Source: Glandiceps talaboti
Lineage: Eukaryota; Hemichordata; Enteropneusta; Spengelidae
NCBI RefSeq assembly: GCF_964340395.1
Contig: NC_135568.1
Coordinates: 17,857,776 to 17,921,775, forward strand
Direction of reading: 5' to 3'
DNA length: 64,000 nt
Shown piece after piece: positions 12,838 to 25,000 of this stretch. Both the position numbers and the translations under genes were made by a program. Positions within the stretch are counted from its first letter, which is position 1. Each line of letters opens with the position of its first letter. The notes under the pieces were generated by a model, which was not told the DNA's origin, searched no databases, and saw only the letters and a list, made by a program, of their open reading frames with translations.

Positions 12838-13899
12838 TTACACATTTTCTCCACGGGGTAAGACGATTATTTTGTCCGTTTTTCGCTTTCTAAGACCGCA
12901 TATTCTTTGTGCTACATGTCGACAGGCATCACGGAAGTTTTTATTCATCCAAGCATACAGTACAGGATTGAATGTCGAATTGCTGTAACCTAAAAGTGAA
13001 ACAAGTTTATGAGCTACGTGTGGCATATCAAAGTTTATGTCAGACAGATTAACGATGCAGTAGGGCAACCAACAGATCCAGAATACAACGGTGATAAGGA
13101 CTAGATATAGTGTTAATCTTTGCTCCTCCTTTGTCCAGTGTAATTCCTTAGTCGGGATTTTCTGAATGTTATCACACGTTGTCCCTGAAGACGATTTCCC
13201 CTTGTTCTGCGTAATACACCTGTGCCCATGAACTTTCATCCTGCTTTTACGTACACCACTATATGTGATACAATAGTTGATGGTTATACATACCATCGTA
13301 CCAAATACACCGATAGTGACAATAAAGAATAGAAACCACCAAGTCTCACTGTCATGGTATACGTATGAACAGTTTACAATTGCTGAATTAAAGCCAAGTT
13401 TCCCAATCCCAAAAACTGGGAAAAGCATGCACGCGACTGAGAAAGCCCATAAGCAAAATATCCAGAGTTTTGTATTTTTCCGGCTAAATATCTTTGTGTA
13501 CCTATGAGGTAGACAAACTAAAACACAACGATTGACTGAAATACTCGATAGTATACCAATAGAAACCCCTATCGTTACCATGGCAACGAAACCGATGATT
13601 GCACATCCAAAATAGTGGTATGGCCAGTGACCTATGAAAATAGTGAGAACGTAAAATGGATCAAGTAGAGCCGAGACTAATAAATCAACTATGCTCAGGT
13701 TAATAATGAATATGTTGGCAGCCGTATGAAGTTTTGGCTCTAGGGCTATTACAATCAGAACCAACAGGTTACCAATGATACCAGCAATACATATCACACA
13801 AAGGAAAACAACTTCAAATATTATGAAGGGCTGAGATGTCAGGAAAACTGAAGTCAATTTACCGACGTCGTATTTTTCTGTTATGTTTGGTTGAGTCAT
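12838..13899 (-). CDS. Class A (rhodopsin-type) GPCR, intronless, 353 aa
   Basis: A complete seven-helix receptor in a single exon. Visible landmarks: GNLLVL in TM1 (N44), NLSIVD in TM2 (D72), C99 before TM3 pairing with C177 in the second extracellular loop, NRC at 123-125 where most members have DRY or NRY, FWICWLPY in TM6 (W277, P279) and NSTFNPVLYAW in TM7 (NPxxY at 311-315). A basic helix 8 follows, with a possible palmitoylation site at C334. N5 sits in an NIT glycosylation sequon. The third intracellular loop is about 45 residues. Length is normal for the class. The TM2-TM3 text and the NRx form resemble melatonin-receptor/moody/Tre1-type receptors, but the ligand cannot be assigned. 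The start was chosen as the first ATG giving an extracellular N-terminus of about 25 residues. A decayed copy of its first 35 codons lies immediately upstream. Confidence 0.93.
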   Translation of the reverse strand: MTQPNITEKYDVGKLTSVFLTSQPFIIFEVVFLCVICIAGIIGNLLVLIVIALEPKLHTAANIFIINLSIVDLLVSALLDPFYVLTIFIGHWPYHYFGCAIIGFVAMVTIGVSIGILSSISVNRCVLVCLPHRYTKIFSRKNTKLWIFCLWAFSVACMLFPVFGIGKLGFNSAIVNCSYVYHDSETWWFLFFIVTIGVFGTMVCITINYCITYSGVRKSRMKVHGHRCITQNKGKSSSGTTCDNIQKIPTKELHWTKEEQRLTLYLVLITVVFWICWLPYCIVNLSDINFDMPHVAHKLVSLLGYSNSTFNPVLYAWMNKNFRDACRHVAQRICGLRKRKTDKIIVLPRGENV

Positions 13900-14017
13900 G
13901 TCGCTTCACTTTCACCAACGACTACAAACAGATGAGATCTTGCTCTGATAACACCGTGTTATGAATTTGATGAGTCTCTTAAAGAATTTCCCGTAGCCCG
14001 AATGTTGGTTGTAAGAC

Positions 14018-14166
14018 AACTTCAAATATCATGAGAGGCTCGACAGGAAAGGAATACGGTAAACGAGATACCGGCCAGATATTCGTCTTCGATGTTTGGT
14101 TATCATCCCCCAGTCGCTGTACCTGCAAGCAATTATGGTTAGTGAGATCTTGCTGTGATAAGCAAG
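14018..14166 (-). pseudogene. Decayed tandem duplicate of the GPCR 5' end
   Basis: 14018-14166 aligns with 13808-13952. Both contain ACTTCAAATAT(T/C)ATGA, an ACCG...CG...TATTTTTCTG- or ATATTCGTCTTCG-like stretch, ATGTTTGGTT and GAGATCTTGCT(C/G)TGATAA. On the minus strand the copy preserves a MIFEVV peptide matching IIFEVV of the receptor, but the start region and frame are degraded. It covers about 35 codons plus some 5' leader. Confidence 0.65.
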
Positions 14167-14169
14167 TTG

Positions 14170-15300
14170 ACCAATGTTTAAAAAAGGTTCACTTAATATA
14201 TTATATAATGCATTCTATATGCAATCAGCAGTTTACCTTTCTGTTAAGCTGTAAAAATAAAGTAAACTAAATTAGTCTATTTCGGTAGTACATTCACATC
14301 TTCAGTTTCAAAGTCGTTGATCTGTTATTTGGATAACTATGCTCCTCAATGGCAGTCTTTGTCATTCATAAATATGATGTTTGCCTGACTGATTCTAGCT
14401 TCTACAAGCTGAAATACACATTTTCAGTTTAATAAATTTGATATAGTAGTTGTGTTTGTGGAGAAGAGGAAAAATAGCGATGCAAAATACCTGTATTTAT
14501 TACTCACCACTGTCAACGTGTGGACACGCCACATGGAGTACCCACTGTAAATGAAGCATTGAAAAAAAAAGTTGTCTAAGAATAGACCAAACCATTTCAC
14601 ACAGAAGATCCGTGTCAAGATCCGTTGGGAGTGACCAAATACGATAGCACTACAAGTTTGATACAAACATACATCACTTTACATATACTTGCTATTAAAG
14701 GCTGGAAAATCGGTGAAACAGTCGGCCAGTTCATGATCACTCTCTGAGGTCCAAACCTCTACATATTGGTGGTATCCCTTTGCTGCACTCTTTGAGGAAT
14801 GGCTATTTTTTTGCTGTCAGTGATGTTTCTATTGTGTTCACATTCGATGGGAGTGATGAGATACATGTCATTTGCGCATGCGCACGGGCGATTTTATCGT
14901 TTGAGGGAGTTCACCGAAGACAGTTAATCAAGACAGTAAAGAAATTAAATGTTAGTTAATTAGTCCGCTAAAAGACTTGAATTTCGCTTCTTAGGCCAGA
15001 ACAATAATATGACAAAATCTTAGGATATTGCTTTAGTCTTATTTTTAGAATCGAATGTACTAGACTATCTTCTGCTCAGATTTATATATGTTTGTTAAAA
15101 CATGCCATGCTACCTTTGAGATATTAAGTTCAAATTAAAATTGATGTATTGGTAAATGGTACCACTTTTCGTTATTTTGTATGTATGGGTATATATTATA
15201 TCAAGATAACCATTCAGTGGATAGTAAACAGGATCTCTTCTACTCATGAAGAGCTAAAAATGTTGTAGGGGAGAAAATTTCATTCAAGTGTGTGAATATC
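14170..15300. other. Intergenic, likely upstream region of the GPCR
   Basis: No coding exon recognised. The NRF1-type palindrome at 14873-14884 is the only clear promoter-like element. Confidence 0.4.
14873..14884. promoter_or_regulatory. NRF1-type palindrome TGCGCATGCGCA
   Basis: An exact 12-bp match to the NRF1 consensus palindrome, rare in AT-rich DNA. It lies about 970 bp upstream of the minus-strand GPCR start and could mark its promoter if a 5' UTR intron exists. This is inference from the motif alone. Confidence 0.4.
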
Positions 15301-15438
15301 AGATTTGACCAGATTTAAACTGAGCGCCTCCCGTAAGGGAACCACCAATTATTAAAATTATACTAAAAAGAAAAACTGGTATAAACAAATTTGTGTTGCT
15401 GAGGAGAACTATGAACTTGGTATACACCATGATAATTT

Positions 15439-15696
15439 TTATTTCTGAACGATGTATACGTGTGAACCATGGTTAACCTCAAATGAATCTTCGAAGAGCA
15501 TGAAGCGAACTGTAAGTTCACGTAATGTGTTCGATCCGGTTCGCCATCTTGCCATATTACACTTCATGCATACGCATTTGTCTTCATTGCATTCTCTCAC
15601 GGAATTGAACTTCCTAAAGGTATAACTCAATTGAAATGTACACACTAGAGCCAAAGGGAAGATCTGAAAAATATATAGTATTTGTATACTCACCAA
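15439..15696 (-). other. Possible unassigned exon or chance ORF
   Basis: An 85-codon open frame with an N-terminal hydrophobic stretch, then a cysteine cluster CNEDKCVCMKC, ending at a TAA that overlaps an AATAAA. No family recognised. It could be a last exon of a small secreted protein or a chance frame. Confidence 0.2.
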
Positions 15697-15743
15697 ACGT
15701 TTCGGATTTGGTCTGCTCGGCCCGCTAATTTGGGCAGACTAGA

Positions 15744-15887
15744 ACGAGTATAAAGTTGGCGTCAGATTCAGATTCAGATTAAGATAGCGTCATATTGAGT
15801 GTCATATTAAGCATCTGACGCTGAATATGACGCTGAATATGATGCTAGCTGAATCTGAATCTGAATCTGACACCAACTTTATACTCT
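15744..15887. mobile_element. Foldback MITE, copy 2
   Basis: Same ACGAGTATAAAGTTGG terminus as copy 1 at 9159, closing with CCAACTTTATACTC. The arms carry AGATTC/GAATCT repeats, and the middle has several GCGTCATATTGAG-like and CTGAATATGACGC-like inverted segments. About 144 bp; the inner region has diverged from copy 1. Confidence 0.85.
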
Positions 15888-16119
15888 TCAGATAGAAGAC
15901 TATCATAAAACCATTGACAGCGACCGGCCGCTGAGGGCAACCTTCCGAGTTTACTCAAATTAATATAGCGTAATTATATTAATTCATATTGTCTTAACAG
16001 TTTAAAGTCCATGAACAAATGTATTTTCTTATGTTTGATAATATACTAAGTTTTATTGAAATTGAAGTATGGAGTCTTAAGATATTGCTTAATTATTTGA
16101 TTTCATTAATATGCAAATT

Positions 16120-16239
16120 TCTCTAATTAAACATTAACCGATCTGACTCAAAACCTAATCAGGTCTAGCTATTACCCTACAGATTATATATTCCAAATTT
16201 TATTACAATTGAGCCAGCTGAATTTTAGAAAATGATGAC

Positions 16240-16277
<38 letters not shown>

Positions 16278-16350
16278 GGACAGACAGACAGACACACAGA
16301 CAGACACATAGACATACATTCGTATTTTAATACCTCCTGTACCCTTACTG
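16120..16350 (-). mobile_element. Microsatellite-cored dispersed element, copy 2
   Basis: Read on the minus strand: TACCTCCAGTAAGGGTACAGGAGGTA-like head (palindromic), (TGTC)n core, then TGTCATCATTTTCTAAAAT, AGCTGGCTCAATTGTAATAA and finally AGACCTGATTAGGTTTTGAG. These are the same parts in the same order as copies at 8905 and 47610. Confidence 0.75.
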
Positions 16351-16489
16351 GAGGTAAAAATGGCTTATTGAGCCGCAATGATTTGCTAGTGTTGTTCATC
16401 GCACTAAGTAGAAGGGTAAGCTTCTAAAATGCAGATAGTTAAGTCTTCATAGAAGACACAATTTATTCAAGCACTTTACTTCAATGGGA

Positions 16490-17240
16490 CTAACGTGATT
16501 TTTGTTTTACTCAGAAGCTAAAGGTAAGGGTCATATATAAAAATACTAATAGAAAGGCCATATCGTCAGAAAGGTAACATGATATTCTATAATAGTAGAC
16601 AGTTGAATGAAGTCTCCACCAATTTGTTGGTTTTTACACCAAGCATAGCTGCCATTCTGTAAAGCATGTAAATATCTCCTTTGTTCTTAAAAAACATAAA
16701 GCATGTCTATATCTTTCTTGTGCTCTAGCTTGGCCACACCTAATAACACAAAGTGTCTGCAATATAAGTATGCAAGAATTGTATTGATTTTCTTAATTGA
16801 AACTGAAGGTCAAGGTTAAATTCTTAAAAGAAAGCTTACACTTTATAATTTGGGGTAGGCAAATGAATGTAGTCTTGTGTGCTATTATAGTGTTTGAGTT
16901 ATGCAGTAAACTACGATTTTTTTAATTACAAATATAGCCTTCATTCAGTAAAAACTGACGTGACAAACAGAAATAATAATTGGGAATAATTCTCTTCTAT
17001 ATTACCTGTGAACGTGTTTTAATATAAATTGGAATCATTCAAATTCTACAGTGTCAATGGTATGCAAGAAATTATTTAACTTTGATTATTGACACTGAAG
17101 GTCAAGTTCGAAAACAAAATTAAAGGTCTTATATAAACTTTTTTCTGATAATATGGGTAGACACATGAGTGAAATCTTTTGCAATTTTCTCAGTTAATAT
17201 GCAGTAGAAATTCATTTAAAACTAAAATTAGTCGGTCAAA
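16490..17240. repeat. Three-copy diverged tandem repeat, period about 290 bp
   Basis: Copies near 16500, 16790 and 17080 share GAAACTGAAGGTCAAGGTTAAA-like (or AGCTAAAGGTAAGGGTCA) openings, an AAAGGTCTTATATAAAC-like block, then GGGTAGACA(A/C)ATGA...GAAATCTTTT-like sequence. Divergence is high. Confidence 0.55.
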
Positions 17241-17761
17241 TTTGCATATGTAACGAAACAAAGTGACGTGCATATGTCTCATGGGATATGGCATCTTTGT
17301 GCCAGGTTTGAATGAAATTGGGTTATGTAGGCATGTCTGAGAAATGGCGTATTCCGGACGGACGGAACCCACTGCAATTACAGTTTTGACTGGATTAGTT
17401 ATGGCTAAGATGTTATCACAGAGAGATAACCGACGATTGAGGCAACATAGAAACCTTGCGTTGTCGTCTAAAACGTATTATAGCTCGTTTCCCTCCTCTG
17501 TTAATATTTCATTACATTCAGCTAATTAATTACAAATTCGTAACAGTGTATATGTGGATGATTGATTCATCATGACCCTCTAACGGGATGTGCTCGATGA
17601 AGTAAATCTTTAATTTTCTAATTTCAAATGGTAAAATAATAATGGCACTAAGCTAATAAACGATAATATTTTTGTTCCTTTCTCCACGACGAAAAAGATC
17701 ACATGACCAATATGTGACGAGGAAGAGGTGCATTTAGATCGACATTCATTTTGAAGTCAAC

Positions 17762-17843
17762 ATGTTGGTCTTTACATACGGATTCCAATTAAGTCTGGTG
17801 GTGAATTTCTTCGTCTTGATGCAAGGCGTCCTTCAAAATGAAG
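17762..17843 (+). CDS. Exon 1: start and signal peptide
   Basis: The ATG opens MLVFTYGFQLSLVVNFFVLM, a hydrophobic secretion signal ending near the QG of residues 21-22. The donor is GAAG/GTGAGT, phase 1. The preceding 1 kb has no TATA box I can defend. Confidence 0.8.
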
Positions 17844-20800
17844 GTGAGTATCAGTCAACTAAGCATACGACGTAAAAGCAGCGACAGAAACAATATGTAT
17901 TAGCACAGAATGAATGGTAAAGTTAAGTTACCAAGAAAACAAAATTACTTAGTCTTAGACAAGAAAAATATCGATCTTCCAGACCTACCCATATTTGTTC
18001 TACTTCTTTTTGTACGATGTACAGTCAATCCCATAGGCCCACAAACATCAACAAACTCGACTCATTGCTGGACTACGGTGCGTGGATTTTTTAAAATAAA
18101 AAGCTTATTTCTGGGTATTTCTTGATAATATTGTGAAGCAATACATGTGACCATGACTTCATTTGTTTTGACCTTTTCTCAGTTGCTGAGTTTAAGTGTC
18201 GTTAATATTGTAATGTGATGCGTTGCTTTTATTTTATGTTTTAATTTCTTGTCTCTCTTCCCATTCAAGTGCACTTTTATTTTAATTTGCGCATGTTGTG
18301 GTGTTTGTATTGTATAGTCCCGTAATTAATCCTTGGAAATAAATAAATCAATAAATTCAGGATATCAAAATAATGTTTTGTTTGTGCTACTTCTAATGTT
18401 CCGCATCAAATTACAACGAGACCCCTGATTATAATAAGGTTAACCCGTCATCGGTGTATGTCTTGCTAAACATAATATTTCGTATCCAAAGTATTCCAAA
18501 ACCATGTGCCATCTCCCAATGTAAACTTTCACCCTATTAACTTCTGCAGCTCGGGAGTGTTACTATGAGCTGAAAGCTATAGACTACAGAGGTACAATTG
18601 CAGAAACCTCGAATGGCCAAACCTGTCAAAAATGGACAGAGCAGACACCACATAGTCACTCATATCCACCCGAAGATTATCCGAATTCTGGACTCGGGGA
18701 TCACAACTACTGTCGTAATCCGAGCCCGGATGAAGATTCCACAGCTTGGTGTTATACCGTAGAAGATACACGTTACGAGATGTGTGACGTTGGTGAACCA
18801 GGCGAACACTGTCGTAAGTATACTATGAAATCGTTTACGTTTGTATCATACTAACTTACAGCCTGTTTCATATTCCTAAGAACTATTGTTGCCCTTGTCA
18901 GAAATTTGTTTGCAATCCTCTACATTCTTCTATGTTAAGGCACATTTGACTTGTTAATTTTGATATATTTGTACATTAAATTTTTGTAGATAAGATTAGA
19001 GTATTTTGTAAACCTTTAATTTCTGGCAATAAATAAATTTATTATTATCTATTCATTCACATCGTAAAGGACAGCAGCACACGCTTAATTAACATAGAAC
19101 GTAGAAGATATATGTAAACGTTACTCTGCAGAAGGTCAATGAGATTGATTGCATTGTGAAGGTTACAAATCTAATTAATTAATCATTTAAATAACAAAAA
19201 TTGCTGTTTCATTTATTTATCTTCAACGCTTTCCTTAAGTTAAAAAACAATATTAAAGTTTCAAGTCCAATATTTAATTTGCGAGTTCGCCATAAACCAA
19301 CTAAAATAACAAAATTTGCTAGGTTATCAAAAGTATCTGTTTCATGTGTTTCTCCCCACACAACATATTTAAGTGTAAAGACATTACGAGAGCTTCAAGT
19401 CCGATGTTTGTGAATTTACCAGTTGACTAAATAACAAATAACAAAAGTTGTTATCAAGAGTAACTTTTTTTTGTATTTATCCCCAAGAATGTGTTTAAGC
19501 TTAAAGACATTGTAAAAGTTGCAAGTCCAATATTTGTGAATTGACATATTTTTCAAATAAACATTTACCAAGATCTCAAAAGAATCTTTTTATGGGTTCA
19601 TACCCTCACACCACCAGTAATTTCTTAAACGTTTAAGATAGTATATACGCAATTCATTAACTCGCATACTAATAATATTTTAAATCTATTTTAGACGTTT
19701 TGATTCCCTCCCATATTTGTCAATGTCCTACAACTCATATGAACCCCACAAAGGGGAGTATTTTTTCCCATTGGAAACACTTCAAAGTATTGAGACAAGG
19801 CGTAAAAGTTGAGAGAGCTATCGAAAGATCAGTTTCTTCATTTACAGCTGGAACTGTTTGCTGCCTACACCTTTTCCTTGTAATAAAAAAATATATGTTC
19901 GTTCACTTTACTTAAACGAGTTTGCCGATTACGTATAATTCATTGAATGTATGGCATATAATATGATATTTATGCAAACTCCTATTATTTTTGCAGCAAC
20001 TCTGGAGATGAGGTAAGAGTACCTGACCATCTGATCCCTTAGAGGTTTTTATTTCCTTAGCAAATCGTATAATCGTCAAGTTCTGATTATGTCTTACTGC
20101 CGAACATTAACTGTTATCCAAGGTTTTTGAAATGTTCCATTTTTATTAGCAAAATATCAAAAAAGTTGTTAAAAATAATCCAGAACGTGTTAAATGTAGA
20201 ATACCAGTAGAATATCATTAAGACAATTTATTGTAAGTGACTATCATAAGTGAATATGTATAAAGCTAAATCAGTCCACAGACATTCTTGAGCTGTTATT
20301 TATTCCGCGACACTGCGCGCGAAATAACGAACTTTGGCGGTACGTTTGGACGTTGCCGTAAATAACGAACTTTGGCGGTACGTTTGGACGTTGCCGTAAA
20401 TAACGAACTTTGGCGGTACGTTTGGACGTTGCCGTAAAAGAGGCTGTGGTTTACGACGATGGGTCACAGATAGCCAGGATAGCAATATTATTTACAATTG
20501 AATATAAATAGTTGTAAATATTCAATCAAATCATAGAGAAGGATTTTACGTTTAGGCCAAATAAAAAAATATTTTGTTATACTCGACCGACAAAAGTTCC
20601 AGCCCTCAACCCTAAACATTGTTTTACATGCAAACGGGTAATTTATGATAATTTACTTGTAGTTCCCTGTAGATTTTCTTGTCAAAGTATCTTTGGTTAT
20701 ATTTTTACTTTCACATTCCAGAGAGAAACGATGCCATTTCAGCCTATAACAGCACAGTCTACATATTGTGTTTGTCTACTTCTGAATCACATAATTGTAT

Positions 20801-21973
20801 CAATTTTACTTCTTTTTCACCTCATCAACTGTTATGGAAGTATTATGACTAACGAGTATCTTGTTCTTTGGTCGAAGTAATTAAAACATGTAAAATAAAA
20901 TGAAATCCCGATCTACCTACCCTATTTTCTGAAGTCGTGTTATTGGAAGAAATTTTTATTTTATTTCTGCCTTTAACTGCTGACTTCAATAGAACGTATA
21001 ACTGGCCTTACATCTTTGTAAAAAAAATGATAAATAAATAACGGTGCAGAGTGTCATAAAGGAGATTCAAGACAGCCACGTCACCGTATCATAATTCCTA
21101 ATTTTCCAAAAGGACGAGAAAAATGTGTTATGCATTAATTATATGTAATTCGCAGAAATTTTTTTTGTTAAACATTTATTTTAACAGTTGTGATGCACCA
21201 TGTGGTACAGTTGTTAGTTCACAAAGTACAATCCTGTTCACTGTCAATTGTCATGATTGTCCTACTGATGCTAATGTAGTGTACAAGTGGAGAACACAAA
21301 TAGAGTCTGACGTATCTGGATATGAATACGTCTCAAGCTTAAATGAAACAAACGAAGGAATTGGTATGTACTGTGATCCTTTTCATTTATATTAAGCGCA
21401 AAGACACTTCCACAAAATTTATATATCTTCTGCAATTTCAGTTTTAAACCAAGATGCCAGACGTTAATGTTCTAATTACACCGAGTGACTGTCCCATGGC
21501 TGTTTATGTTTAATGACATTCTTTCGTATATCATACACATTTCTGCCCATTTACACAATTTTGTCGATCGCCAGTTACGGGCTAGATTTTTATTTGTGAT
21601 GACAGGTTTCACCAGAATCAGCATATTTACCTCGAATGGCGTAAGTTATCTATCATGTATCATGTTTGATATTTTCTCGATTCTTTATATTCTAGGTATG
21701 TTGTCATCGTCCTACTCATTATCTACAACGACTATGGAGAACACAAAGAGTTACCGAATACAAGCAATTGTGCGATATCCGGATGGAGTATCACTTACAG
21801 TGGATAAAATCTTTACAGTAAATAAACCCCCTTGGGCAGGAACGTGTACAGCAGATCGTTATGAAGGTTTGTTACAACCATCGCTACTTTGCCACAAGGC
21901 AGCAGTCAAATTTAGTAATGTATGTATGTATGTATGTATGTATGTATGTAGACACTTTCATTCCCTGATTCTA

Positions 21974-22004
<31 letters not shown>

Positions 22005-25000
22005 CACACACTTACTCACTCACTCACTCACATACATACATACATACATACATACATACATACATACATACATACATACATACATACATACATACATACA
22101 TACATACATACATACATGCAATGCAATGCAATGCAATGCAATGCAATGCAACTGAACTAACGCATATGTGGAGATGTAACCTATCTGGAACTATAGACAA
22201 ATATTACTGTATGAATGTATGTATGTATGTATGTATGTATATAGACACGTTCATTCCCTGATTCTAACACACACACAAACACACACACACACACACTCAC
22301 TCACTCACATACATACATACATACATACATACATACATACATACATACATACATACATACATACATACATACATACATACATACATACATACATGCAATG
22401 CAATGCAATGCAATGCAATGCAATGCAACTGAACTAACGCATATGTGGAGATGTAACCTATCTGGAACTATAGACAAATATTACTGTATGAATGTATGTA
22501 TGTATGTATGTATGTATATAGACACGTTCATTCCCTGATTCTAACACACACACAAACACAAACACACACACACACTCACTCACTCACATACATACATACA
22601 TACATACATACATACATACATACATACATACATACATACATACATACATACATACATACATACATACATACATACATGCAATGCATACATACATACATAC
22701 ATACATACATACATACATACATACATACATACATACATACATACATACATGCAATGCATACATACATACATACATACATACATACATACATACATACATA
22801 CATACATACATACATACATACATACATGCAATGCATACATACACACGTGTGTGTGTGTGTGTTTGTGTGTGTGTTAGAATCAGTGAATGAACGTGTGTGT
22901 TAGAATCAGTGAATTTGTTTTACTCGTAGTGGGGTGGCATTTTATTTACCTCAGTGATATTGTAACAGCTGTAGATTTTGTGACTGTTAGATTTTGCACC
23001 GTCTGATATCAATAGTAGTTCCGTTCATTTCGATTTACTACTAATCTATATCTCTTTCTATTTTAATGTCTATTAAACAGGTGTGACTCCTATTGACAAG
23101 TTCATCTTTACATGTTCCAATTGGCAAGACGAACTTGATGGTCTGGACACAATCGAATTCGATAACAATGGTAATACAATAGGACTGATTTATGAAATCA
23201 CGATCATCGTTGACATGGAAACGAGTGACATAGTTGATCTGGTGTATTCAAGTCCAAATTCAACGTCGCCAGAAATGATATTACCATCTGGTATGGAGTC
23301 TAATGGATACATGGTTAATATATTCATTAATGTTATTGATATATTTGACCTTGTGTCGGTTCACACGCTAAGTGTCAAGGTAAGGCTCGTGCGTACTTAC
23401 TTACTCACTCACTCACTCACTCACTCACTCACTCACTCACTCACTCACTCACTCACTCACTCATTCACTCACTCACTCAGTTTTCAACAACGTCTGTCGT
23501 CTGTCATTATTATCTTCTTAGCCGTTGACATAGCAACTAAAATTACGTGTTCCTGCTATTGTATTACCTATCCAATTACATTGGCCTACATTTAAAAGAA
23601 AAAATGTAATTTTGCAAATGATGTTTAAACTATAAACACGAGGGTTCTGCTGTTCTTTAATGAAGTTAATGAATATTGCTAGGCCAGACTGACAGAATGC
23701 AATTATATTATATTAGACGTCTTTAAATCCACTCATTTCCAATGCTCATGATAGACTGTGCCTAAGGGACACATTTCCCTGGAAATCCGAGTTTCTAAAA
23801 TTCTTTCAAAGTATTGCCATATAAAAGCTTGTTTCCGGACATTTATTAATAATTAGAAACAGTCTTTCACTGTATTGTTTTTAAAGGAAAAGATAAATCT
23901 TTAGTGTGGGAAGTATTTGACGACCATATATGATTCTAAAATGGCTTCATTGACATCATTTTAATATCTGTTTAAGGAATTTGTATAATGGCCCTATGTT
24001 TTTTGTATTGTTTGTAACTGTGAATGGCTTTGCTATTTTTGTAAACAAAGTAATTATTAAAGTGAGCATTAAACTAGCTTGACGTCTGTGTTTTGCCATC
24101 ATCTCTATAGGTTAAAGACCTTGCATCTGACCAAGAAAATGCACTAGATTTGTTGGTCACAACTTTATCAGACAATGGAAGTATTTTGGGTGAATTCTTA
24201 AGCACAGATGAGAATTTAGCTCTTTCCAACCTGTATATTGTTTCGGGAACGGTGAATTCGATATCACAGGTAAACTGTTTTGTTAGATTTAATGATCTAC
24301 TCGTTAGACGTAATATTATTTACCGCAGGATGTATTGAATCACCTGTGAGTAAGACCAATTGTGTCACAGTACACATATGTGCAATTTATCCAATCTAAT
24401 TATTATTGGGTCCGCACCCAACAAATCAGTACCCCAATGAATAGAGAGTTCAATTTATTAATATCTACTCAGTAGATATGGATAAAATACACCTGTACTT
24501 GTCGTGTCATGTCTTATAATTCTCTTGTAAATATACGCATTCGTTATCACGTCAGAACATAATGTCTTCAGAAGTGGAATTATGTTTTCTCGTTACATAC
24601 AACTAAATACCATGAAAAACACGATTCGTTTACTGAACGAAACAATTTCACTTTTAATGGAATCTGTTTTGTAACCCTAAATATAGATATTAAATGTCAA
24701 ATCGAGAAATGGAAGAATTTTCTCTATATTCATGGCACTGAAATGCAATAAAATGTCAATACAAGAGTATTTTAATGACCCAGCATACTGGCTTTGTATT
24801 CATAATACTGCTTACTGATTTAAAATTGATTGTGCTGGCTGAACCAATTATTTGGGGAATCAAGTTAGAAGGGGGTTGGGGGGTTGGGGGTTGCGGGGTT
24901 GGGAGGGTTTTTCCTACATTGAAGTATTGTTCTCGCCACTAAATGACTTAAACAACTATCATATACCATAAAACTGAAACGGAAAAGGGTGTTTTTCTTT

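Noticed and set aside
21485-22261. 258-codon plus-strand frame as one protein
   Set aside because: Only 21696-21866 is exon, with REJ motifs and splice sites; the front part is intron and the end is microsatellite.
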